Notes: generated by a model not told the origin, from the letters alone. A stretch of DNA of 6,506 nucleotides from Parcubacteria group bacterium GW2011_GWA2_36_10 (GCA_000991205.1 LBRC01000047.1:1-6506); one strand, 5' to 3'; numbered from the stretch's first letter, positions 1 to 6,423 are shown. Made by a program: numbers and translations.

Positions 1-1700
1 CCATTTACTTTAAGCTGATTAGCACCACCGCCAGCGTTGAATGCTCCTAAAACAATAAAGGTGCCAGAAAGTTCAGTCACATCAGGACTAATATCCAAAC
101 CACCTTTAATTACCCACACTACAGACGGAATATTTTTTAAAGTACTAACTTTATCATCACCAGTATAAGTAATATTTTTATTTATTATAGCTGAACCATT
201 AACCACTATCACACCCGAACCATTTTTACTAGCATTCGCGCCAAATTCCAAATCACCAGAATCCATTAACATCCCAGGGTTATCATAATAATAAACTTTA
301 TTATCTAAAATAACTTGAGCTGGTGAGCTATTAAAATCATAAATGGCATGCCACTCACTTGACATTGGTGAATCGCTAAATTTATCAATCACTGAACCAT
401 ATTTATTTTTACCAGTTTCACCTACTTCCGTAATCAAGCCATCGTAATCAATGCTACCCAAAATATTAGTATATTTGCCAGTCGCACCTAAAGCTGGGAA
501 ACCAACCAAAGGACGATTAAGTAAATTTAAAGTACTAGAAGCGTACAAATTATAAATCGTATTGCTATTAGTTTCAATCACAAAAGCATTATAAGTATTA
601 CTATTAACTGGCGGATAATAATTTCTGATTTCTTTACGAGCGTAAATATCACCACTATTTACTTGAAAATACGGATTATTACCAGCTGTAATACGTGGCC
701 CAAACTGTATCCAACCTACACCATTACCACTATCAGAATCTTGATTCCAGGCCCAGCCACAAGCACTGCCATAGCCATTTTTGAGAGTATAGTCAGCTAG
801 TAAACCTGGTGTATCATAATAATTTGCACAAGTAGTACAACTATTTTTATTACGCTCATAAGCATTTTCTGTGCAGATAGTTTCAATGCCTGATGTAAAA
901 GTACAATCACTACAATCATAGCCAGCTACCACACTCTGCATAACTGGCGGTTCAGTAGTATCATAATTATATTGCAAACAATTATCACAATTTCTATTTG
1001 TGACACAAGTGGCAGGTGCTGTGCATTCACTGTCTTGTGTACAAATTGAACCATCATCACTACAAGTTTTTGTTTCTGTACAATTAAAACAACCCTCCAA
1101 AGCTGGCGTAGTAGTAGCAACTATTGGAAAACCTAATTCATTACTCCAACCAAGCACACCTTCTAACGGCAAAATACTAGCGTGTCCATTACTATCCTGC
1201 GTAGCCCAAGTAGCCCCATGAAACAACGAATTCGGCACCAAAGAAGCACCTGGATTTAAACCACTTGGTAAATCACTTGGCCAATAATAATTATTTAAAT
1301 AGACCCCATAATCAGGAGCTTGCGTATTACCAGCTAGCAAAGGGTCATCAAAACAAATCCACCAACCAACATTACCCGCCCAAGCACAGCCACCAACCGC
1401 TCGTATATCCTGACTAGCACTAGTGTCAATATGCAAACCATAAGGTATTGAACAAGTATCATCACCCGGATCATTTAAATCCCCATCACCATTAAAATCA
1501 TTCAAGCAATTTAAAGATAACCAACCAATATTTGGTGACCAAGCCCAACCATTAATTTTGCGCCAATCAGCTTGTGTCAATCCTCCGCCACCAGTATTAG
1601 CCTGCAAAATATTGACAAACACAAAAAAAGAAACTATTAAGCTAAAAAAAGCGATAGTCGCTAAAGACCAATCAAGGTGATAAACAAATATTTTTTTCAT
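1..1700 (-). CDS. Gene D: partial secreted Cys-rich surface protein with GWAW repeats
   Basis: The reading frame opens at ATG 1700-1698 (MKKIFVYHLD) and stays open for 566 codons to the left edge, so the C-terminus is missing. Residues 1-34 form a signal peptide or N-terminal anchor, probably cut after LQA. Three Trp-rich repeats follow: GWAWSPNIGW (51-60), CAWAGNVGWWICF (105-117) and CGWAWNQ...GVGWIQF (314-333). A calcium-loop-like insert, DFNGDGDLND, lies at 68-77. Residues 204-291 hold 13 cysteines with four CxxC pairs, two of them in the form CxxCxxY followed by DT. Residues 450-566 are Val/Ile/Gly-rich (VVWVIKGG, ELSGTFIVLG, QLKVNG), which suggests stacked beta-strands. From memory, such GWAW repeats and C-termini are common in uncharacterised CPR exported proteins. 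The start lies 9 nt after the stop of gene C, so the two are probably cotranscribed. The function is unknown; a disulphide-bonded envelope protein or adhesin is my inference. Confidence 0.85.
   Translation of the reverse strand, partial: MKKIFVYHLDWSLATIAFFSLIVSFFVFVNILQANTGGGGLTQADWRKINGWAWSPNIGWLSLNCLNDFNGDGDLNDPGDDTCSIPYGLHIDTSASQDIRAVGGCAWAGNVGWWICFDDPLLAGNTQAPDYGVYLNNYYWPSDLPSGLNPGASLVPNSLFHGATWATQDSNGHASILPLEGVLGWSNELGFPIVATTTPALEGCFNCTETKTCSDDGSICTQDSECTAPATCVTNRNCDNCLQYNYDTTEPPVMQSVVAGYDCSDCTFTSGIETICTENAYERNKNSCTTCANYYDTPGLLADYTLKNGYGSACGWAWNQDSDSGNGVGWIQFGPRITAGNNPYFQVNSGDIYARKEIRNYYPPVNSNTYNAFVIETNSNTIYNLYASSTLNLLNRPLVGFPALGATGKYTNILGSIDYDGLITEVGETGKNKYGSVIDKFSDSPMSSEWHAIYDFNSSPAQVILDNKVYYYDNPGMLMDSGDLEFGANASKNGSGVIVVNGSAIINKNITYTGDDKVSTLKNIPSVVWVIKGGLDISPDVTELSGTFIVLGAFNAGGGANQLKVN
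828..1091 (-). other. Cysteine-rich block in gene D
   Basis: Residues 204-291 contain 13 cysteines: 204, 207, 213, 220, 226, 232, 238, 241, 263, 266, 276, 288 and 291. Four CxxC pairs are present. CDNCLQYNYDT and CTTCANYYDT look like two copies of one motif, and CSDDGSICTQDSEC resembles short extracellular disulphide repeats. Metal binding by the CxxC pairs is possible, but an exported protein makes disulphides more likely. Confidence 0.6.
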
Positions 1701-1709
1701 TCAAAAAAT

Positions 1710-3254
1710 TTATGGAGCATTGTAAAGGTTATTGGAACAATAGCCATCATTATTTTTAGAATTATTCAAAGAATCCCAAGAGCCACTAGTACCATTACAA
1801 ACACAAAGTGTCTTATTGGTATTAAAATAATAAATAACTCCGATGTTATTATTATCACAAGTCGGACCAGTATTAGCACCATCATTAAAATCCAAAATTT
1901 TTGGAGAGCCCAAAATTATACTACCATCAGCGGCTACTCTTAACCTTTCAGCATTATTAGTACGCATAGTAATATATCTACTATTATGATCACCGGCTAT
2001 TGAGGCATTAGCAGTTGAGCCAAGTGTCCAAGCATTGACATTACTATAAGCAGCTACATAATTATTGCCTGCATCCACTTTTATAATTGGCACAATATTA
2101 CCGACTGAATTTTTGCTAGAAAAAGCACTTTGCCAAGCCACTGTGGCATTACCATCTTTATCCACGACAAATTTATCAACTCCGCCTGTTTGTAATTTAA
2201 GTAAACTTGAATTAGCTACGGCCGAAGCAACATTTCCATAAATTAAATTCTCATTAGACACTGTCAAAGTGTCATTGAGCTGAATAGAACCTTCTTTGAC
2301 ATAAACATCTCCCGCAAAAAAGCCAGCAAAATTATTTATAGTGCCTGATTTACAATAAGCCTGAAAATCTCCAGTCGTACTATCAACCGCATAAGCTTTT
2401 TCACCAGACAAAGCACAGATACCCAAACCAGCGCTGGTAATGCCTCCATCATAAGTCCAGCCACCAGCTGCTACTATGCCCAGTGCAGCTGGAGTATTTA
2501 CATCAGCGTAAATTTTGTCTAAACCAAATAATTTACTAATAAAACCCTCTGGCGGCGGATTGTCTACCCCACCACCGCCTGGCGGCGGATTCCAGCCAGA
2601 GGCAGTCGCGCCCTTAAAAATACCACCATAACCAGAAGATTCACCAAAAACACCAACCAAATGACCATTGCCATAGACGCCAACTGTGCCAATGCCCTCT
2701 ACACCAGCATTATTATCATAATTAACACCATCAGCATTACCAACAATCGCACTTACCTGGCCAAATTTAGGTGCTTGGGCATCTACTCGCAAAAGCCCTT
2801 GAATATTTGAACCATTTTCTATTGTCACCAAACCTTCCATTCGCGTTGTACCAGTGGTAATCATATTACCACTAACTGTTGCATTTTGAGCAACATTGAA
2901 ATTAGCAGAAACATCTGAATTGCCGATAACCTGTAAATCACCAGCCACACCGACCGGACCAGAAAAATACCCCGCCCAACCCTTATTAGCCAAACCATAG
3001 ACAGCTACGCCACCAGTATTATTCGCTACCCCAGCTACTGCATAGCTAGGACTATCACCTGACACATCTTGAGTGTATCCATAAAGACCAACGGCATAAG
3101 TATCTACACCCACACTTTCACCAGCTTGACCTTCGACTGCGGCACAAGTTTCACCTGATCCTGCCTTACAGCCCATCAAATTAGTAATGGCATATCTATC
3201 ACCACCAGACAAATCTTCTGTTAAAGGATTGCTCAAACCACCAAAACTTGGCAC
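1710..3254 (-). CDS. Gene C: 514-aa glycine-aromatic repeat surface protein, signal peptide out of frame
   Basis: The frame begins at GTG 3254-3252, the first start after an in-frame TAA (3268-3266); the next ATG is codon 27. Residues 7-25 contain the SNPLTEDL segment that in gene B follows the signal peptide and proline stretch, so only the export signal is missing. Residues 52-112 and 180-215 carry glycine-aromatic units (GLYG, AVYG, GWAGYFSG, GVYG, GVFG). A Pro/Gly linker spans 223-236, followed by KLFGLDKIYA. A two-Cys domain (C280, C301) comes next, then SSLLKLQTGGVDKFVVDKDG (349-368). Residues 427-449 resemble the 'TN..ERLR...DG' motif of phage tail-fibre-like proteins. The last 60 residues form the four-Cys module (C466, C484, C486, C506). 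The 75-aa ORF just upstream has a signal peptide in the other frame. The intact product was probably one 592-aa exported protein. As it stands, the product would be cytoplasmic and probably non-functional unless frameshifting occurs. Confidence 0.8.
   Translation of the reverse strand: MPSFGGLSNPLTEDLSGGDRYAITNLMGCKAGSGETCAAVEGQAGESVGVDTYAVGLYGYTQDVSGDSPSYAVAGVANNTGGVAVYGLANKGWAGYFSGPVGVAGDLQVIGNSDVSANFNVAQNATVSGNMITTGTTRMEGLVTIENGSNIQGLLRVDAQAPKFGQVSAIVGNADGVNYDNNAGVEGIGTVGVYGNGHLVGVFGESSGYGGIFKGATASGWNPPPGGGGVDNPPPEGFISKLFGLDKIYADVNTPAALGIVAAGGWTYDGGITSAGLGICALSGEKAYAVDSTTGDFQAYCKSGTINNFAGFFAGDVYVKEGSIQLNDTLTVSNENLIYGNVASAVANSSLLKLQTGGVDKFVVDKDGNATVAWQSAFSSKNSVGNIVPIIKVDAGNNYVAAYSNVNAWTLGSTANASIAGDHNSRYITMRTNNAERLRVAADGSIILGSPKILDFNDGANTGPTCDNNNIGVIYYFNTNKTLCVCNGTSGSWDSLNNSKNNDGYCSNNLYNAP
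1713..1892 (-). other. Four-Cys C-terminal module of gene C
   Basis: Residues 455-514 follow the pattern DF..G...GP-C-x17-C-x-C-x19-C, with GVIYYF before the central pair and a Trp (W493) after it. The same order is found at the ends of genes A and B. The fixed spacing and terminal position suggest a small disulphide-stabilised domain, perhaps for anchoring, trimerisation or sorting. That function is inferred. Confidence 0.7.
2941..3030 (-). repeat. Copy 1 of a 90-bp cassette shared by genes C and A
   Basis: This stretch of gene C encodes the VAVYGLANKGWAGYFSGPVG region. It aligns without gaps to 5810-5899 in gene A, with about 73 of 90 bases identical by my hand count. The similarity at DNA level is higher than elsewhere between the two genes, which points to a recent duplication or to gene conversion of this cassette. 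Confidence 0.65.
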
Positions 3255-3261
3255 TTGATTA

Positions 3262-3489
3262 TTAATTTACATTAACATTAGTAAAAGCACCAGTAGCACC
3301 ATTGGTCAAACTTTTTCCATTTAAATTTAAATCTACTTGCAGTGGGTTAGTAATTGGTGGATTGGTATCAGTACCACTTGGATTACCGACTGGATTGGTC
3401 CAAGCAGCTTTGACTTGCACTTGTACTAAAACCAAGCTCAAAGCTAAGGCTAGACCACCAATCAAATAGAGTTGTTTTTTATTAAACAT
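3262..3489 (-). CDS. 75-aa signal-peptide fragment, probable 5' part of gene C
   Basis: ATG 3489-3487 starts MFNKKQLYLI, followed by a hydrophobic stretch to about residue 22 and a plausible cleavage site at VKA-AW (residues 26-30). The mature part is WTNPVGNPSGTDTNPPITNP then LQVDLNLNG, the same kind of N-terminal segment as in genes A and B. It ends at tandem stops TAATAA (3264-3259), 7 nt before the GTG of gene C. Gene C lies in the +1 frame. Deleting one base from the AAATT run would read straight through into it. I therefore think this is the detached export signal of gene C rather than an independent small protein. One oddity is that the fusion would hold two 'NPL..DL' motifs in a row (NPLQVDL and NPLTEDL), which hints at duplication or recombination of the 5' cassette. 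A genuine small secreted peptide cannot be excluded. Confidence 0.65.
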   Translation of the reverse strand: MFNKKQLYLIGGLALALSLVLVQVQVKAAWTNPVGNPSGTDTNPPITNPLQVDLNLNGKSLTNGATGAFTNVNVN

Positions 3490-3504
3490 ATAGTTTGTCT
3501 TAAC

Positions 3505-3527
3505 TCCGCCCCGCTACGCGGGGCGGA
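3505..3527. repeat. GC-rich perfect hairpin between genes B and C
   Basis: The arms TCCGCCCCGC (3505-3514) and GCGGGGCGGA (3518-3527) are perfectly complementary: 10 bp around a TAC loop (GUA in the transcript). It is the most GC-rich spot in an AT-rich region and lies in the 64-nt gap between the stop of gene B and the ATG at 3489, ending 15 nt before that start. Neither side has a clean T-run: the minus strand continues GTTAAGAC and the plus strand AATATTTAAAT. It therefore does not look like a standard intrinsic terminator. It could be a REP-like dispersed palindrome, an mRNA-stability element that sets different levels for upstream and downstream genes, or a partial terminator. Confidence 0.75.
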
Positions 3528-3553
3528 ATATTTAAATACTTAAAAATTAAAGT

Positions 3554-5080
3554 TTAACTTGGCATATAAACGCCATTGGTACACATACCATTATCTTGTC
3601 CTGGTACTAAATCCACCCAGCCATCTGCACCCTGACATAAACATAAGGCATTATAATTTGTAAAATAATACACTATACCCTCATCGCCAGCTTTACAAGC
3701 TGGGCCAGAATCTCCGCCACGAAAGTCTATATATGAAGCACCATCATTAAAAAACAAAGAGCCAGTATTAATATTTACATCACCATTGGTGGTCAAACTA
3801 CTAGCTGACCAGACAGCGCCGTCTTTATCTACTTTAAATTTATCAGCAAAACCAGTTTGTAATTTTAATAAATGAGAATTATTTACAGCTGAATCAGCAT
3901 TAGCATAAAGTAAATTTTCATTGCTATTTGCTAAGGCTCCATTTAATTGTACAGAGCCATCTTTGATATAAATATCACCGGCAAAAAAACCAGCATAATT
4001 ATTTTTAGCATTCGCGTCCTGACAATAAGTATAATAGTCTGGATTGGCACCCAAAGCAAAATCTTTAGCACCAGATAAAGCACATAGACCTAAACCAGCG
4101 TGCGTCAAACTAGCGCCACCATTTGAACCACCAGCTGCTACCAAACCAATGGTATAGGCCGTGTAATTGCCAACAGCTGCTTGCACTTTATTAATACCAA
4201 ATAAACTAGCGATATTACCATTATCTACTGGCTCTTCTCCACCCCATTCTCCACCTGGTGGTGGTACGACAGACATGGTGCGAGCTCCTTTGGCCAAAAC
4301 GCCCTGCTCACCATAGCCATAAACACCAATCGCATCTCCGCCGCCATACATACCAACATTACCATAACCCTGCACCCCGGCATTATTAGCATTATAAGCA
4401 GCCACACCAACAATAGGGCTAGTATTACCAGTGGTTTCTACATAAAGTTGACCACCATTAGATAAATAAACTAAGCCATCAAAATAACCAGCATAAGAGC
4501 CAGTGCCGGCATGGCCATAAACACCTGCACCACCAGCTTGATTACTTTGACCAAAAACACCATTTTTACCTAAGCCAAAAATGCCAGGTGTGCTGACATT
4601 AGCTGACTCTCCATAAATTGCGTAGCCATTATTTGCTTTACCGAAAACTGCTATGCCACCAGTGTTGGCTGACACACCGTAAACAGCATAGCTCGGATTT
4701 GCCCCACTGGAGCCTAAAGTTGTGCCATAAAAACCATAAGTATGGCCAGTAGGAGCAAAATTTTTACTAGCACCACCTTTAAAAGCCCACTTTTCTTCTC
4801 CAGCTGAAGCAGTATTACTATTAATATCTAAATGTCCAGTTGATATGATCAAACTATTAGTATGAACTTCGTTGGCACTTAAAATATTATTATTATTTAA
4901 ATCTAAATCTGTATTTAAAGGATTACTTAAAAAATTCAAGCCCACATTACCGCTTGGCGGTGGACCAGGTGGTGGAGAAAACTCATCGGCCCAAACACCA
5001 GTGTCAATTGACCAAAAAGTTAATAAAGCTAAAACTGAAAAAGTAAAAGCAATTGCAATATTTTTTTTATCCTGCCACAT
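3554..5080 (-). CDS. Gene B: 508-aa secreted glycine-aromatic repeat surface protein
   Basis: ATG 5080-5078 gives MWQDKKN, a hydrophobic stretch (about 8-24) and a likely cleavage after VWA (residue 31). A Pro-rich segment (36-42) and SNPLNTDLDL (52-61) follow. Residues 115-262 are a run of about ten glycine-aromatic units (GFYG, AVYG, AVFG, AIYG, GIFG, GVFG, GVYG, AGYF, GMYG, GVYG) spaced roughly 8-14 residues, suggesting a beta-helical or fibre fold. A Pro/Gly/Glu linker (272-285) precedes ASLFGINKVQ (291-300). Then come a two-Cys domain (C333, C353), SHLLKLQTGFADKFKVDKDG (402-421) and the terminal four-Cys module (C462, C480, C482, C500). All six cysteines lie in the C-terminal half. The gene starts 8 nt after gene A's stop and ends in TAA. 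It is the intact paralogue of gene C. The molecular role is unknown; an extracellular adhesin or envelope fibre is my inference. Confidence 0.88.
   Translation of the reverse strand: MWQDKKNIAIAFTFSVLALLTFWSIDTGVWADEFSPPPGPPPSGNVGLNFLSNPLNTDLDLNNNNILSANEVHTNSLIISTGHLDINSNTASAGEEKWAFKGGASKNFAPTGHTYGFYGTTLGSSGANPSYAVYGVSANTGGIAVFGKANNGYAIYGESANVSTPGIFGLGKNGVFGQSNQAGGAGVYGHAGTGSYAGYFDGLVYLSNGGQLYVETTGNTSPIVGVAAYNANNAGVQGYGNVGMYGGGDAIGVYGYGEQGVLAKGARTMSVVPPPGGEWGGEEPVDNGNIASLFGINKVQAAVGNYTAYTIGLVAAGGSNGGASLTHAGLGLCALSGAKDFALGANPDYYTYCQDANAKNNYAGFFAGDIYIKDGSVQLNGALANSNENLLYANADSAVNNSHLLKLQTGFADKFKVDKDGAVWSASSLTTNGDVNINTGSLFFNDGASYIDFRGGDSGPACKAGDEGIVYYFTNYNALCLCQGADGWVDLVPGQDNGMCTNGVYMPS
3557..3730 (-). 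other. Four-Cys C-terminal module of gene B
   Basis: Residues 451-508 have C462-x17-C480-x-C482-x17-C500, with GIVYYF before the central pair and W488 after it. This closely matches the ends of genes A and C, although the regions just upstream differ in length and sequence. Confidence 0.7.
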
Positions 5081-5088
5081 AAATTTTT

Positions 5089-6423
5089 TTATTTAGTTGC
5101 ACATAAAGCATCCGCTTTGCCATTGACCATTGAGAACCAAGCTGTACCATTACAATAACATAAGACATTATTGACTTTAAAATTATATACCACACCCGCT
5201 GTACCACCAGCACAGGCCGGGGCACCTGTACCAGTATCATCATTAAAATCAAAATAACTGCCACTGCTACCGCTAAAAGAAATACTTCCGCCGCTCTTAA
5301 TAGCCAAAGCACCGGTCAAAGTTGTAGCACCAGTCACAGCTAGACCACTAGTAAATGTAGCTTGCGTAGCCGAAAGTGCGCCAGCAAAAGTACCAGCTCC
5401 TAAAGCCGTCACGCTAAATTTATCAACGGCATTGTTTTGTAATAATAATAAATTAGCACTATCACTACTACCGCTTGGTGCATTGCCATAAAAAATATTT
5501 TCCCCAACACCCAAGACAGTAGTTGGTCTGACTTGCATCATGCCGTCTTGATAATAAGAACCAATTAAATGTAATTTATAACTAGGCGTTAAAGTATTTA
5601 TACCCACATTACCCCCCATAATCGACATAGAATTAGCTTGAGCAAAAGTTTGCGCAGTAAGATCATCAAGATTAATACCAACTGCATCGGCGCCAGAAAC
5701 AGTCATAGCACCAAAAGCTAAACTATAATCACCATCCGCCACAGCTGAATGTCCGACCGCAAAACCATACAAACCATTGGCCGTGCTGTTGTTACCAAAA
5801 GCAGCGGAACCAGCTACACCAATGGGGCCAGAAAAATATCCCGCCCAACCAGCATTAGCCAAGCCATAAACAGCTGTGCCACCGGCATTATTTGATACCG
5901 CTGCTACAGCGTAATTCGTCAAACCTCCGCTAGAAGCATTAGTATCTGCATATACACCATAAGAAATGCCACCAGAGGCTGCTATACCAGAACTAAACTT
6001 GCCAGCCTTAGTGAGCACACCAATGCTCACAGCATTAGCAGCCGTCAAGTCTAAAGAACTATCTACGCCCGTCACATCCAGTATCGCCTGACTACTGCCT
6101 AAAGGCATAGTCAAATTATCCGTGCTCAAATTCGTTGGATTTAAAGTAACAGCCGTCAAAGTACCTAGAACATTCACTGAAGTAGTAGCGGTCAAAGTAT
6201 CAACTCTTAAATCCAAAACATTAATCAAATTATTATTAGCTACATCAACATTATTGCTAGCATCAACTGTCAGAGGCACCGATACTGGTGTATTATCCCC
6301 CGGACTTGCACCAGGTGCCTGCCAGACAGCCAACACTTGTTGCTGCACAAAGATCAGACTGAAAGTAGAAGCAGTAAAAACTAAAAGCCAAAGAACTAAA
6401 TTTTGTGAGAATATTTTTTTCAT
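5089..6423 (-). CDS. Gene A: 444-aa secreted repeat protein with YadA-like head segment
   Basis: ATG 6423-6421 gives MKKIFSQ and a hydrophobic segment (about 9-27), with likely cleavage near VLA-VW (residues 30-34). WQAPGASPGDNTPVSVPL (34-51) is the short Pro-rich N-terminal segment also seen in B and C. Residues 55-145 are Leu/Thr/Asn-rich, as in fibre stalks. GGTAVYGLANAGWAGYFSGP (181-200) almost repeats a stretch of gene C. Residues 217-249 (GLYGFAVGHSAVADGDYSLA, then FGAM..SGADAVG) resemble the head repeats of trimeric autotransporter adhesins. GNVGINTLTPSYKLHLIG (271-288) matches the 'VGI.T..P.YKL...G' motif of tail-fibre-like proteins. Residues 307-338 hold the family's LLLLQNNAVDKFSV segment. 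The end is the four-Cys module (C404, C422, C424, C441). It has no central Pro linker or two-Cys domain, so it is shorter than B and C. It is the first gene after the promoter. An adhesin role is inferred. Confidence 0.88.
   Translation of the reverse strand: MKKIFSQNLVLWLLVFTASTFSLIFVQQQVLAVWQAPGASPGDNTPVSVPLTVDASNNVDVANNNLINVLDLRVDTLTATTSVNVLGTLTAVTLNPTNLSTDNLTMPLGSSQAILDVTGVDSSLDLTAANAVSIGVLTKAGKFSSGIAASGGISYGVYADTNASSGGLTNYAVAAVSNNAGGTAVYGLANAGWAGYFSGPIGVAGSAAFGNNSTANGLYGFAVGHSAVADGDYSLAFGAMTVSGADAVGINLDDLTAQTFAQANSMSIMGGNVGINTLTPSYKLHLIGSYYQDGMMQVRPTTVLGVGENIFYGNAPSGSSDSANLLLLQNNAVDKFSVTALGAGTFAGALSATQATFTSGLAVTGATTLTGALAIKSGGSISFSGSSGSYFDFNDDTGTGAPACAGGTAGVVYNFKVNNVLCYCNGTAWFSMVNGKADALCATK
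5092..5256 (-). other. Four-Cys C-terminal module of gene A
   Basis: Residues 390-444 have C404-x17-C422-x-C424-x16-C441, with GVVYNF before the central pair and W429 after it. These are the only four cysteines in gene A, so they probably bond within the module or between subunits. Confidence 0.7.
5674..5784 (-). other. YadA-like head repeat segment in gene A
   Basis: Residues 214-250 show the spacing typical of trimeric autotransporter head repeats: FAVGHSAVADGDYSLAFGAM followed by SGADAVGI, in which A.G..S.A units recur about every 14-16 residues. Only two to three units are present and there is no C-terminal membrane anchor of the YadA type. The segment may have the left-handed beta-roll fold without the autotransporter mechanism. 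Confidence 0.5.
5810..5899 (-). repeat. Copy 2 of the 90-bp cassette shared by genes A and C
   Basis: This stretch of gene A encodes the TAVYGLANAGWAGYFSGPIG region and is the partner of 2941-3030 in gene C. Differences are scattered and mostly silent, apart from a cluster around the Lys-to-Ala codon (ANKGWAG against ANAGWAG). The cassette encodes two glycine-aromatic units, the presumed building block of the fibre region. Confidence 0.65.

Noticed and set aside
1000..1221. Plus-strand ORF of 73 codons
   Set aside because: It is antisense to the Cys-rich block of gene D, whose frame is continuous with coherent repeats; the plus-strand product has no recognisable features.
1677..1943. Plus-strand ORF of 88 codons spanning the C-D junction
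   Set aside because: It is antisense to the conserved four-Cys module of gene C; its Ile/Thr-rich product reflects the complement of Asn/Asp codons.
2549..2591. CRISPR-like or functional direct repeat CTGGCGGCGGATT, 30 bp apart
   Set aside because: The two copies encode the NPPPGG and NPPPEG parts of the proline linker in gene C; they are explained by local duplication of coding sequence.
3252..3270. RF2-type programmed +1 frameshift
   Set aside because: There is no CUU-UGA-like slippery site or upstream SD-like stimulator; the junction is AAT TAA, so I prefer a mutation or sequence error.
3505..3527. Intrinsic terminator after gene B
   Set aside because: The stem is strong but neither strand has a following T-run, so I list it as a palindrome of unknown role.
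5067..5312. Minus-strand ORF of 81 codons overlapping the 3' end of gene A
   Set aside because: It is an out-of-frame reading of the four-Cys module, and overlaps the start of gene B.
1710..5900. Phage tail-fibre operon or prophage
   Set aside because: Some motifs resemble tail fibres, but the proteins have signal peptides and cysteine modules, and no phage structural, lysis or integration gene is present.
1..6423. Alternative genetic code with UGA as glycine
   Set aside because: No in-frame TGA occurs in the frame of gene D that I translated fully, all complete ORFs end in TAA, and glycine uses GGN codons, so the standard bacterial code suffices.
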